Source: Ruminococcaceae bacterium UBA1404
GTDB lineage: Bacteria > Bacillota > Clostridia > Oscillospirales > Ruminococcaceae
DNA length: 41,815 nt
Reading direction: 5' to 3'
NCBI GenBank assembly: GCA_002305075.1
Contig: DBQC01000011.1
Span: 1 to 41,815 of the forward strand
Part shown: positions 8,298 to 15,444 of the stretch, piece by piece
How positions within the stretch are numbered: the stretch's first letter is position 1
Layout: every line of letters starts with the position of its first letter
The notes under the pieces: model-generated
The model's input: the letters and a program-made list of their open reading frames with translations, nothing else
Databases searched by the model: none
What the model was told of the DNA's origin: nothing
Program-made: the position numbers and the translations under genes

Positions 8298-9128
8298 TTA
8301 CAGGATTTTGGCCTTCCAGTCGCTGCCTTCTTTTAGTAAGGTGCGAAGCCGGGGGGCGTCGGCGCTGCGCAGAGCCTCGGCGTAGGCCGAAAGGCGTTGA
8401 CACAGAGCCTCGATTTCCTCCAAAAGATAGTCCTCGTTTTCAAAAAACAGCTCGGTCCACATATCGGGATTGAGGGTGGCCACCCGGGTGAGGTCCTGAA
8501 AGCTGCCGCCGGTAAAGCCCCGGCTCAGCAGCGCCTGCGGGCTTTTTACATAAGCGTTAGACAGCACATGGGCAAGCTGAGAGGTGTAGGCGATGATGCG
8601 GTCGTGGGTGGCAGCGTCGGTGTGTTTAATCTGGCCAAAACCCAGCTTTATAAAAAAGTCCTCGAGCAGCGTGAGCACCGGTCGGGGCGTATCGGCATGG
8701 GGGATCAGCAGCATAGAGGCGCCGCGAAATAAATCGGCCTTTCCCGCGGCGTAGCCCGACAGCTCCCGCCCGGCCATGGGGTGGCCTCCCACAAAGTTAA
8801 ATCCATGGCTTAGAGACAATGGCACAAGCGCCTCGCAGACTCTGCGCTTAACCCCGCAAACATCCACCACGCAGGCGCCCTTCTTAATGCGGGAGGCGTG
8901 GGCGGTCAGATAATCCACCGATGCGCCGGGGTAGAGGGCCAAAATAACCAGGTCGCATTCGGGCAGATTGTCCGGGCGCAGCAGAGCGTTTATCACCCTT
9001 TCACTTAGGGCCGTTTGCTCTGTGGTGGAATCGGCGTCCATCCCCAGCAGGCGATAAGGGGTGTTGGCCCGCACCGCCCGGGCCAGAGAGCCTCCAATGA
9101 GCCCAAGTCCAACAATACCGATCGTCAT
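8298..9128 (-). CDS. tyrA: Prephenate dehydrogenase
   Basis: It oxidises prephenate to 4-hydroxyphenylpyruvate, the branch to tyrosine. The N-terminal Rossmann fold is clear from TIGIVGLGLIGGSLARA. VGGHPMAGRELSGY carries the catalytic histidine, and the second conserved region is DRIIAYTSQLAHVLSNA, with GGSFQDLTRVA after it. At 276 residues it is the short form without a C-terminal ACT domain, so tyrosine feedback through an ACT domain is not expected here. It begins one base after the aroF stop with only a weak GGTAAGA upstream, which suggests coupled translation. Confidence 0.95.
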   Translation of the reverse strand: MTIGIVGLGLIGGSLARAVRANTPYRLLGMDADSTTEQTALSERVINALLRPDNLPECDLVILALYPGASVDYLTAHASRIKKGACVVDVCGVKRRVCEALVPLSLSHGFNFVGGHPMAGRELSGYAAGKADLFRGASMLLIPHADTPRPVLTLLEDFFIKLGFGQIKHTDAATHDRIIAYTSQLAHVLSNAYVKSPQALLSRGFTGGSFQDLTRVATLNPDMWTELFFENEDYLLEEIEALCQRLSAYAEALRSADAPRLRTLLKEGSDWKAKIL

Positions 9129-9129
9129 A

Positions 9130-10146
9130 CTATCTTACCGCCTTGCCAAACAGCGTTTTATGCACCAACCGGCATTCGCCGGCCACTTGCTCATAGACCT
9201 CGGGGGTGAGGGATTGGGGTCCGTCGCAGAGGGCACGGGCGGGGTCGTTGTGCACCTCGATCATCAGGCCGTCGGCCCCGGCAGCCACCGCAGCCCGGGC
9301 CAGAGGCGGCACCAATCGGGCGATGCCGGTGGCATGGCTGGGGTCTACCACCACCGGCAGGTGGGAGAGTTGCTTTAGCATGGGTACCGCCGAAATGTCC
9401 AGTGTGTTGCGGGTATATCCCTCAAAGGTGCGGATGCCCCGCTCGCAGAGCACCACCTGCTCGTTGCCGCCGGCCATAATGTATTCGGCGCTCATCAGCA
9501 GTTCCTCCATGGTGCTCGAAAGTCCCCGCTTGAGCAGCACCGGTTTGGGCTGGCGGCCCAGCTCCTTTAGCAGGTCAAAGTTCTGCATATTGCGGGCACC
9601 TACCTGAATGAGGTCAACCTCCTCAAACAAAGGCAGTTGGGTTAAGTTCATCAGCTCGGTCACAACCGGCAAGCCGGTCTCCTTTTTGGCCGCAAGCAGC
9701 ATTTTAAGACCCTCGGCCCCCAGCCCCTGAAAGGCGTAGGGCGAGCTGCGGGGCTTAAAGGCTCCGCCCCTGAGCAGTGTAGCGCCGGCGGCCTTAACGG
9801 CCCGAGCTACGGTGATGATCTGCTCCTCGGTTTCGATGGAGCAGGGCCCGGCAATCATGGTAAGGCTGCCGTCGCCAATATAGGTGTTGCCTACCTTTAC
9901 CACGGTGTTTTCGGGGTGAAACTTGCGGTTGGCATTCTTATAGGGTTCCTGAATGCGCCGCACATCTTCAACAATATCCATGGCCCGTATCAGGTCGGCA
10001 TCCACCCGGCTGGTGTCGCCAACAAGCCCAAGGATGGTATGCACGGCACCCACCGAGAGATGTACTTGTAACCCATACTGACCAAGCCAATCGATAAAGC
10101 GGTCAATTTGCTCCTGCTTTGCGTTTTTTTGGATGATGACTACCAT
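9130..10146 (-). CDS. aroF: DAHP synthase, type I-beta with N-terminal ferredoxin-like domain
   Basis: This is 3-deoxy-7-phosphoheptulonate synthase, the first step from PEP and erythrose-4-phosphate. Residues 1 to about 70 form the ferredoxin-like regulatory domain (MVVIIQKNAKQEQIDRFI, then a GAVHTILGLVGD stretch), known in Thermotoga-type enzymes to bind Tyr or Phe. The barrel follows with IAGPCSIE, RGGAFKPRSSPYAFQG, QVGARNMQNF, LLKRG, LCERGIRTFE, VVVDPSHATG and DGLMIEVH, including the metal ligands. ATG 10146 is preferred to the GTG at 10155, since AAAGGAG lies 8 bases before the ATG and runs into that GTG. It is the first structural gene of the operon, about 30 bases after the attenuator terminator. 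Confidence 0.96.
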   Translation of the reverse strand: MVVIIQKNAKQEQIDRFIDWLGQYGLQVHLSVGAVHTILGLVGDTSRVDADLIRAMDIVEDVRRIQEPYKNANRKFHPENTVVKVGNTYIGDGSLTMIAGPCSIETEEQIITVARAVKAAGATLLRGGAFKPRSSPYAFQGLGAEGLKMLLAAKKETGLPVVTELMNLTQLPLFEEVDLIQVGARNMQNFDLLKELGRQPKPVLLKRGLSSTMEELLMSAEYIMAGGNEQVVLCERGIRTFEGYTRNTLDISAVPMLKQLSHLPVVVDPSHATGIARLVPPLARAAVAAGADGLMIEVHNDPARALCDGPQSLTPEVYEQVAGECRLVHKTLFGKAVR

Positions 10147-10177
10147 GTAAACCACTCCTTTTGTGTTTTAGGCGATT

Positions 10178-10213
10178 TAAAAAAGCCCCTGCGGCGTTTG
10201 CCGCGGGGGCTTT
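10178..10213 (-). terminator. Attenuator terminator of the aromatic operon
   Basis: On the minus strand, AGCCCC-c-GCGGC and GCCGC-a-GGGGCT (one C/A mismatch, AAAC loop) form a strong GC stem followed directly by a run of T. It lies after the leader peptide gene and before aroF, so all transcripts from the leader promoter must pass it. Confidence 0.9.
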
Positions 10214-10245
10214 ACAGCAACCTTACAATGGTGCTATAAAGAGCC
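10208..10245 (-). promoter_or_regulatory. Candidate antiterminator overlapping the leader stop codon and terminator
   Basis: Read on the minus strand, GGCTCTTTATAGC (10245-10233) can pair with GCTGTAAAGCC (10218-10208): eleven pairs with a two-base CT bulge and one G-U. The 5' arm contains the leader peptide's TAG codon; the 3' arm uses the first bases of the terminator stem. A ribosome finishing the leader would cover the 5' arm and let the terminator form. A ribosome stalled at the upstream Phe/Tyr codons would leave it free. The pairing is read by eye, not folded by program. Confidence 0.7.
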
Positions 10246-10341
10246 TTGCTCCCTACCCGACAAACCCAAATAAGCCTTGTCTGCAAAAAAGACAAAGCCA
10301 AAATAAAAGTAAAAGCCGGATACGGGAAAACTGCGAGACAT
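10234..10341 (-). CDS. Phe/Tyr-rich leader peptide of the aromatic operon attenuator
   Basis: This 35-codon reading frame is too short for usual gene calls. ATG 10341 is preceded by AAGGAG with 7 bases of spacing and follows a near-consensus promoter. The peptide has seven phenylalanines (residues 5, 10, 12, 14, 16, 18, 19, all TTT) and three tyrosines (11, 13, 24); residues 10-19 read FYFYFGFVFF. Trp is absent. This matches the two amino acids made by the pheA and tyrA branches in the operon it precedes. By analogy with the enterobacterial pheA leader, ribosome stalling at these codons when charged Phe-tRNA or Tyr-tRNA is scarce should prevent termination downstream. The peptide itself probably has no other function; a tiny hydrophobic membrane peptide is a less likely alternative. 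Confidence 0.88.
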   Translation of the reverse strand: MSRSFPVSGFYFYFGFVFFADKAYLGLSGREQGSL

Positions 10342-10379
10342 AGTGTTACTCCTTAGCACTTTGAGCTGTTATAGCGCCC

Positions 10380-10408
10380 ATTGTAACATGACCAAGGCGG
10401 TCTGTAAA
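10380..10408 (-). promoter_or_regulatory. Sigma-A promoter of the aromatic operon
   Basis: On the minus strand, TTTACA (10403-10408) and TACAAT (10380-10385) have 17-base spacing. Transcription would begin near 10373, about 32 bases before the leader peptide ATG. Confidence 0.8.
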
Positions 10409-10420
10409 GGCTTTTACAGA
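10401..10420. promoter_or_regulatory. 20-bp palindrome over the -35 box of the aromatic operon promoter
   Basis: TCTGTAAA-GGCT-TTTACAGA is a perfect 8-base inverted repeat with a 4-base centre. It covers the -35 hexamer of the minus-strand promoter, a typical repressor site position. The regulator is unknown. Confidence 0.5.
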
Positions 10421-10576
10421 AGAAATTTTCCACCCCTTGGCAATAGCCTATAAAATAAGCTTATGCACCTTTAGCCAAATGTGTACCTGTACCATAGAAT
10501 TTTGCAGATACATCATGCCATATTTTGTTGCTTTATTTCCTTTAATAAGGTAAAATGCCCGATAGGAGTGATGCGT

Positions 10577-12310
10577 GTGAAAAACCTGAAAATAGGGCAG
10601 AAAATTATACTGGGCTTTGGCGCAGTGCTTCTTCTACTGTTGTTGATTGCCTTTTCAGCGGTGAGCGCAGCGGTGCGTACCGGTGGAAACATCGACGAGG
10701 TGGATGTTTACAACGGCCTGCAAAGCAGCGCAAACGAGCTTATGCATATTCTCAACGAGACACGGATATCGGCGGGGGTGTTTTACGCCACGGCCTCTCC
10801 TTCGGCCTACGCCGATCTTCAAAAGCAGCTTTTGTACTGCGACTATCGCCTTGACAAACTTAGCGCCTATTTAGAGGCCTATCCCCAGCTGGCGGGCATT
10901 GGGGAGGCCATAGAGGAATACAAGGGTTTTTACAGCAAATGGAGTGCAGATTTACGCGCGGCCGAGAGCCGTTATAATCTAAGCGAGCCACTGCCCGATT
11001 TGGAGGCGCTAGCCTTTTCTAAGGCGGCCGAGGGCTGGCGGGTCACCGGCCTGCTGGCTCAGGAGGTGCTCTCCAACACCACCGACGACATTGCCGAGCT
11101 CACCAGCCGCAAGCTGACCGAGACCCGCAGCTTTAACATCATTACGCTTTGGGTTGTGTTAGGGGTATCGGCGGTATCTCTGGCCGTGGCGGTGTATACG
11201 GCCATGACCATTGTGCGCAGCATCACCCAGCCCTTGGGCGATATGCGGGATGTGCTCGACCAAATTGGCTCCTCCGGAGACCTCAGGCTACCCGAGGAGC
11301 GCCGGGAGCAGCTTGGCCGGGTGGCCGAGGGCAGCGACGAAATTGCCCAGTGCACCAAGGCGCTGCTTGTGATGCTCGGTCGCCTCTACCGCATCGATGA
11401 GAACCTGGCCGAGGTGGCCGACGGCAATCTCACCGTATCGGTGGATCTCCAGTCCGAGCGGGACACCATGGGCCTTGCAGTTAAAAAGATGCTCTCTGAC
11501 CTCAACACCCGCTTTGGCAGCATCAGTCGCTCCACCGAATGGGTTAACCGAAAGGCCGCCGAGCTGTCCGCAGGCTCCCAGCGGCTGGCTCTGGGCACCC
11601 AGCATCAGTCCGAATCGGTGGTACAACTGTCGGCCTCGATGCAGCGGGTCACCGAAAAGACCGAGCAGAGCGCCCAGCTGGCCCGCAAGGCCATGGGACT
11701 GGTGGACAACATCCAACGCAACGCTCAGACCGGCAGCGAAAAGATGCACCAGATGATGCAGGCTGCCGAGGCCATCGACCTGTCCAGTCAGGCTATTGGC
11801 AAGGTGATTAAGGTCATCGACGAAATTGCATTCCAAACCAATTTGCTGGCTCTCAACGCCTCGGTAGAGGCCGCTCGGGCCGGTGTACACGGCAAGGGCT
11901 TTGCCGTGGTGGCCGAGGAGGTGCGGGGTCTCGCCGCCCGTAGCGCCGAAGCGGCCAAGGAGACCGGCGTGCTCATCGACGACACCATGCAAAAGGCCGC
12001 CCTTGGTGCCACCATCGCCGAGGTGACCTCGGCCTCGCTGGCAGATATTGTAGCCGGCGTGACCGACAGCAACGCCATCATCCGGGATATTGCCGCCCTT
12101 GCCCAGGAGCAGGCCACCGACATTCAGGGCATCACGCAGGAGGTGGCCAGGGTGGAGTCCATTGTGGAAGAAAATAGCCGCATCGCCGCCCATTCGGCCG
12201 AAGCGGCGGGAGAAATATCTGCGCTGTCCAACCAGCAGATGGAGCTGGTACGGCAGTTTAAGCTGCTGCCCGACCAGCAAACGGCTCGGGAGGAGGTTTT
12301 TGCACAATGA
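10577..12310 (+). CDS. Methyl-accepting chemotaxis protein
   Basis: This is a transmembrane chemoreceptor that would signal through CheA/CheW. From the GTG at 10577 it has 577 residues: a first membrane helix at about 11-33, an extracytoplasmic segment of some 150 residues that is probably a four-helix bundle, a second helix at about 186-211, a HAMP region, and a long cytoplasmic coiled coil. The signalling hairpin tip reads DEIAFQTNLLALNASVEAA (from about residue 412), followed by GKGFAVVAEEVRGLAARSA. GTG 10577 gives the standard VKNLKIGQK start with AGGAG 8 bases upstream. ATG 10571 is possible but only two bases from the ribosome binding site. The gene diverges from the aromatic operon and overlaps the next lipoprotein gene by ATGA. 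No CheW/CheA genes are nearby. The ligand is unknown. Confidence 0.93.
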   Translation: MKNLKIGQKIILGFGAVLLLLLLIAFSAVSAAVRTGGNIDEVDVYNGLQSSANELMHILNETRISAGVFYATASPSAYADLQKQLLYCDYRLDKLSAYLEAYPQLAGIGEAIEEYKGFYSKWSADLRAAESRYNLSEPLPDLEALAFSKAAEGWRVTGLLAQEVLSNTTDDIAELTSRKLTETRSFNIITLWVVLGVSAVSLAVAVYTAMTIVRSITQPLGDMRDVLDQIGSSGDLRLPEERREQLGRVAEGSDEIAQCTKALLVMLGRLYRIDENLAEVADGNLTVSVDLQSERDTMGLAVKKMLSDLNTRFGSISRSTEWVNRKAAELSAGSQRLALGTQHQSESVVQLSASMQRVTEKTEQSAQLARKAMGLVDNIQRNAQTGSEKMHQMMQAAEAIDLSSQAIGKVIKVIDEIAFQTNLLALNASVEAARAGVHGKGFAVVAEEVRGLAARSAEAAKETGVLIDDTMQKAALGATIAEVTSASLADIVAGVTDSNAIIRDIAALAQEQATDIQGITQEVARVESIVEENSRIAAHSAEAAGEISALSNQQMELVRQFKLLPDQQTAREEVFAQ

Positions 12311-12753
12311 GAGGACTAAAGAGACTATCGGTGCTGCTATGTGCGCTGGCACTGGCCTTACTAACCGGCTGCGGTCTGCTGTCCCCCTATCGGGACGGCG
12401 TCTACACGGCCACCGCACCCGGCGGCGGCACGGGCTGGCAGGAGACGCTGGAGCTGACCATCGAGGGCGGCAAAATCATCAAAATAGACTGGGACGCCGT
12501 CTATCAGGACGACAGCATTCCCATCCGCAAAAAGCAGTACTCCAAAAGCGGGCTCTATGGCATGCTGACCGTGGGTGCGGTGGGGGAGTGGTACGACCAA
12601 GCTCTGGCCGCCCAGCAGTTTGTGCTGCAAAACGGCATTGATGCGCTGAACATCAACGAGGACGGCTATACCGATGCGGTGGCCGGCTGCACCATCAGCG
12701 TAAAGGCGCTGGATACCATGATGCGAGACTGCCTGAACCAGGCCCAAAAATAA
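12307..12753 (+). CDS. FMN-binding-domain lipoprotein
   Basis: The 148-residue protein has a lipoprotein signal peptide ending in LLTGC (Cys22 the lipidated residue). A single small domain follows that resembles extracytoplasmic FMN-binding domains: YRDGVYTA, LELTIEGGKI, and a C-terminal DAVAGCTIS in which Thr129 sits where ApbE-type flavinylation attaches FMN. The usual motif is D-x-x-(S/T)-G-A-T; here the fourth and sixth positions are Ala and Cys, so covalent flavin is uncertain. Its ATG overlaps the chemoreceptor stop in ATGA, which implies coupled synthesis. An accessory role for the receptor (for example redox or electron-acceptor sensing) is inference. Confidence 0.8.
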   Translation: MRGLKRLSVLLCALALALLTGCGLLSPYRDGVYTATAPGGGTGWQETLELTIEGGKIIKIDWDAVYQDDSIPIRKKQYSKSGLYGMLTVGAVGEWYDQALAAQQFVLQNGIDALNINEDGYTDAVAGCTISVKALDTMMRDCLNQAQK

Positions 12754-12760
12754 CCCCAAG

Positions 12761-12780
12761 CCCCCGCCCTGCGGCGGGGG
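12761..12780 (+). terminator. Terminator after the chemoreceptor-lipoprotein pair
   Basis: CCCCCGCC-CTGC-GGCGGGGG is a perfect eight-pair stem just past the stop codon, followed by TCTGCTTTG. The T tract is poor, so efficiency is uncertain. Confidence 0.6.
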
Positions 12781-12960
12781 TCTGCTTTGTGGCCACCCCA
12801 AGCGGTATGGGGGCCTATTGCATCAAATGCAGGGCTATAAAATGGCCGAAGGTATAGCGCCGGGACGCTCGCCATAAGGGAGATTTCGGTGTGCTCAAGG
12901 CCGTAGATCCCCTGCTTTTTGTGCAATATTTACAAAGAAATGCAAGCGTTATATTTCCAT

Positions 12961-12989
12961 TTGCCTTATCATTAAGAGTTTGTTATAGT
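12961..12989 (+). promoter_or_regulatory. Promoter of nfnAB
   Basis: TTGCCT (12961-12966) and TATAGT (12984-12989) are 17 bases apart in an AT-rich stretch, about 90 bases ahead of nfnA. The rest of the 12781-13078 gap shows only the tandem repeat noted separately. Confidence 0.6.
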
Positions 12990-13010
12990 TTAAGCATAAG
13001 AATGCGAAAA

Positions 13011-13030
13011 AACTCGGTTAAACTCGGTTA
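13011..13030 (+). repeat. Perfect 10-bp tandem duplication in the nfnA leader
   Basis: AACTCGGTTA occurs twice head to tail (13011-13020 and 13021-13030), between the promoter and the ribosome binding site. It may be a regulator site or a replication-slippage duplication. Confidence 0.75.
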
Positions 13031-13078
13031 AACAGAACCCATTTTACAATCGACTATATATGTAAAGGAGACAGAAGC

Positions 13079-13909
13079 GTGTATAAAGTGTTAGCAAAAG
13101 AAATGCTCAACCCTACCGTGGTGCGCTTGACCATAGAGGCGCCCGATGTGGCGCGGTCGGCTCAGCCCGGTCAGTTTGTCATTTTGCGGGTGGACGAGAA
13201 CGGTGAGCGTGTACCCCTTACCGTGGCCGACTACGATGCCAAGACCGGCAGTGTCAGCATCATTTTCCAGATTGTGGGTACCGAGACCGAGTTGCTCAGC
13301 CGCAAAGAGGCCGGCGACTATATTCTAGATTTCGTGGGTCCGCTGGGCCGCCCTTCCAACACCGAGGGCATTAAAAAAGTGGCCGTGGTGGGCGGCGGCG
13401 TGGGCGGTGCCATTGCCTATCCCGTGGCTAAGAAGCTCCACCAGCAGGGTGCCGAGGTGCACATCATCGCCGGTTTCCGCAGCGCCGATCTGGTCATTCT
13501 CGAGAAAGAGTTTGCCGAAATCAGCAGCATTTTCCGCCTGATGACCGACGATGGCACCGCCGGCGAAAAGGGCCTTGTAACCGATGCTCTGGCCGCCCTT
13601 ATTGAGGAAGGCCATCAGTATGACGAGGTTATTGCCATCGGCCCCATTGTGATGATGAAGTTTGTCTCTCTGCTTACCAAGAAGCACGGCATTAAAACCA
13701 CCGTGAGCATGAACCCCATTATGGTGGACGGCACCGGTATGTGCGGCGGCTGCCGCCTGACCGTAGGAGGCGAGACCAAGTTCGCCTGTGTGGACGGCCC
13801 CGAGTTTGATGGCCATCTGGTAGACTTCGACGGACTTATGAAGCGCAACAGCATGTACCGTAAGGTCGAGCAGGAACATCTATGTAATTTGATGGAGGAG
13901 GGAAAGTAA
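13079..13909 (+). CDS. nfnA: NfnA, small subunit of NADH-dependent reduced ferredoxin:NADP+ oxidoreductase
   Basis: This is the ferredoxin-NADP reductase-like subunit of the electron-bifurcating transhydrogenase. It couples NADP+ reduction by ferredoxin and NADH in the cytosol of anaerobes. The 276-residue chain begins with a flavin-binding barrel (PGQFVILRV, ERVPLTVAD), then a nucleotide-binding domain (VAVVGGGVGGAIAYP), and ends with the cysteine cluster GTGMCGGCRLTVGGETKFAC, the [2Fe-2S] ligands. The start is GTG 13079 with AAAGGAGA about 8 bases upstream. nfnB follows after two bases. The SudB sulfide-dehydrogenase name is used for the same family; the NfnAB pairing is the best reading here. 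Confidence 0.93.
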   Translation: MYKVLAKEMLNPTVVRLTIEAPDVARSAQPGQFVILRVDENGERVPLTVADYDAKTGSVSIIFQIVGTETELLSRKEAGDYILDFVGPLGRPSNTEGIKKVAVVGGGVGGAIAYPVAKKLHQQGAEVHIIAGFRSADLVILEKEFAEISSIFRLMTDDGTAGEKGLVTDALAALIEEGHQYDEVIAIGPIVMMKFVSLLTKKHGIKTTVSMNPIMVDGTGMCGGCRLTVGGETKFACVDGPEFDGHLVDFDGLMKRNSMYRKVEQEHLCNLMEEGK

Positions 13910-13911
13910 CC

Positions 13912-15291
13912 ATGGCCAATATGCAACCCAACAAAACACCCATGCCCGAGCTGGACGCCGCCCTCCGTATCCAGAACTTTGAGGAGGTAGCTTTAGGCTA
14001 CACCCCCGAGGAGGCCAAGGCCGAAGCCGAGCGCTGCCTCAACTGCAAACATAAGCCCTGCGTCAATGGCTGCCCCGTGGGCGTGCCCATCCCCGAGTTT
14101 ATCACTAAAATTAAGGAGGGCGACGCCCTGGGCGCCGCCGAAACCATCCTTTCTATGAATATGCTGCCGGCCATCTGTGGGCGAGTTTGCCCTCAGGAGA
14201 GCCAGTGCGAGCAGGTCTGTGTCCGTGGCATTAAAGGCGAGCCGGTGGCCATTGGCCGTCTGGAGCGCTTTGCGGCCGATGCGCTGCGCGAGGCCGGTGG
14301 CGCTAAGCAGGAGCAGCCCGCTCCTAACGGCAAGCGTGTGGCGGTAGTGGGCTCCGGTCCCTCCGGCCTCACTTGTGCCGGCGAGCTCGCCCGTTTGGGC
14401 TTTTCGGTTACGGTTTACGAGGCGCTGCACAAGCCCGGCGGCGTTCTGGTCTACGGCATCCCCGAGTTCCGCCTGCCCAAGGCCATTGTGGCCGAGGAAA
14501 TCAGCGCCCTCGAGAAGCTGGGCGTCAAGATCCGCACCAATGTGGTCATCGGCAAGTCTATGACCGTGGACGAGCTGCTTGAGGAGTACGACGCTGTTTA
14601 CATCGGCAGCGGCGCCGGTCTGCCCAGCTTTTTGAACATCCCGGGCGAGGAGCTCAACGGCGTTTACTCGGCCAACGAGTATCTCACCCGCATCAACCTG
14701 ATGAAGGCCTATACCGAGACCTCCCGTACCCCCATCTACCGCGCCAAAAAGGTTGTGGTGGTAGGCGGCGGCAATGTCGCCATGGACGCTGCCCGCTGCG
14801 CCCGCCGCTTGGGCGCCGAGGTGAGCATTGTCTACCGCCGCACCGAAAAGGAACTGCCCGCCCGCCTGGAGGAGATTCACCACGCCAAAGAAGAGGGCAT
14901 CGAGTTTGCGTTCCTTGCAAGCCCCCTGAAGCTGGAGGGCGACGAGAACGGCTGGGTGCGCAGTGTCCATTGCCAACAGATGGAGCTCAGCGAGCCCGAC
15001 GCTTCGGGCCGGGCCCGTCCGGTGCCGGTGGAGGGAGCCGAGTTCGATATTCCCGCCGACTGCGTGATTATCGCCATTGGCAACACACCCAACCCGCTGA
15101 TTAGCGCCACCACCGAGGGCCTTGAGACCAACCGCTGGGGCTGCTTGGTGCTCACCGACGAGGATGCGGGTCTCACCACCCGCGAGCGTGTCTACGCCGG
15201 CGGCGATGTGGTGACCGGTGCCGCCACGGTTATTCTGGCCATGGGTGCCGGCAAGACCGCTGCGGCTGCTATTGCCAAACAGCTGTCTTAA
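13912..15291 (+). CDS. nfnB: NfnB, large subunit of NADH-dependent reduced ferredoxin:NADP+ oxidoreductase
   Basis: This subunit, related to the glutamate synthase small subunit, carries the bifurcating FAD, the NADPH site and two [4Fe-4S] clusters. It is 459 residues long. The N-terminal cysteine region (RCLNCKHKPCVNGCPVG, later ICGRVCPQESQCEQVCVRG) supplies the clusters. VAVVGSGPSGLTCA is the FAD-binding motif and VVVVGGGNVAMDAARCARR the NADPH one; YAGGDVVTGAATVILA is the final FAD-contact motif. No glutamate synthase large subunit is nearby and nfnA is immediately upstream, which favours NfnB over GltD. A strong terminator follows. Confidence 0.93.
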   Translation: MANMQPNKTPMPELDAALRIQNFEEVALGYTPEEAKAEAERCLNCKHKPCVNGCPVGVPIPEFITKIKEGDALGAAETILSMNMLPAICGRVCPQESQCEQVCVRGIKGEPVAIGRLERFAADALREAGGAKQEQPAPNGKRVAVVGSGPSGLTCAGELARLGFSVTVYEALHKPGGVLVYGIPEFRLPKAIVAEEISALEKLGVKIRTNVVIGKSMTVDELLEEYDAVYIGSGAGLPSFLNIPGEELNGVYSANEYLTRINLMKAYTETSRTPIYRAKKVVVVGGGNVAMDAARCARRLGAEVSIVYRRTEKELPARLEEIHHAKEEGIEFAFLASPLKLEGDENGWVRSVHCQQMELSEPDASGRARPVPVEGAEFDIPADCVIIAIGNTPNPLISATTEGLETNRWGCLVLTDEDAGLTTRERVYAGGDVVTGAATVILAMGAGKTAAAAIAKQLS

Positions 15292-15303
15292 AGTGACTAT
15301 ATC

Positions 15304-15329
15304 AATGCCCCCGCCTTGGCGGGGGCATT
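15304..15329 (+). terminator. Terminator after nfnAB
   Basis: AATGCCCCCGCC and GGCGGGGGCATT form a long GC-rich hairpin with a minimal TT centre, followed by ATTTTG, 12 bases past the nfnB stop. Confidence 0.85.
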
Positions 15330-15342
15330 ATTTTGCTTATCT

Positions 15343-15415
15343 AAAAGCGCCGCCCCCTTCCACCCATGGCAAAGCCCGATGCTTTGTGCTAAAATGGGCT
15401 TTAGGCGGCTTTTTG
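15343..15415 (+). promoter_or_regulatory. Nested stem structure with T-run ahead of yggS
   Basis: An outer stem pairs AAAAGC-gc-CGCC (15343-15354, two-base bulge) with GGCGGCTTTT (15404-15413). It encloses an inner stem AAAGCCC (15371-15377) / GGGCTTT (15396-15402). The outer 3' arm runs into CTTTTTG, as in a terminator. It may be a second terminator for nfnAB or an attenuator for yggS. The pairing was found by eye. Confidence 0.45.
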
Positions 15416-15444
15416 TACCGCAATATCCGCAGGGAGGGGAAGCT

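Noticed and set aside
10147..10155. GTG 10155 as the aroF start
   Set aside because: The GTG overlaps the ribosome binding site; ATG 10146 has proper spacing.
10141..10400. T-box or known riboswitch ahead of aroF
   Set aside because: No T-box core sequence or specifier domain is seen; the leader peptide with alternative stems explains the region better.
10481..10576. Long upstream extension of the chemoreceptor frame
   Set aside because: No ribosome binding site and atypical sequence; the family N terminus begins at VKNLKIG.
11288..12418. 376-residue minus-strand frame
   Set aside because: Antisense to the chemoreceptor; His/Gly-rich composition typical of shadow frames in GC-rich genes.
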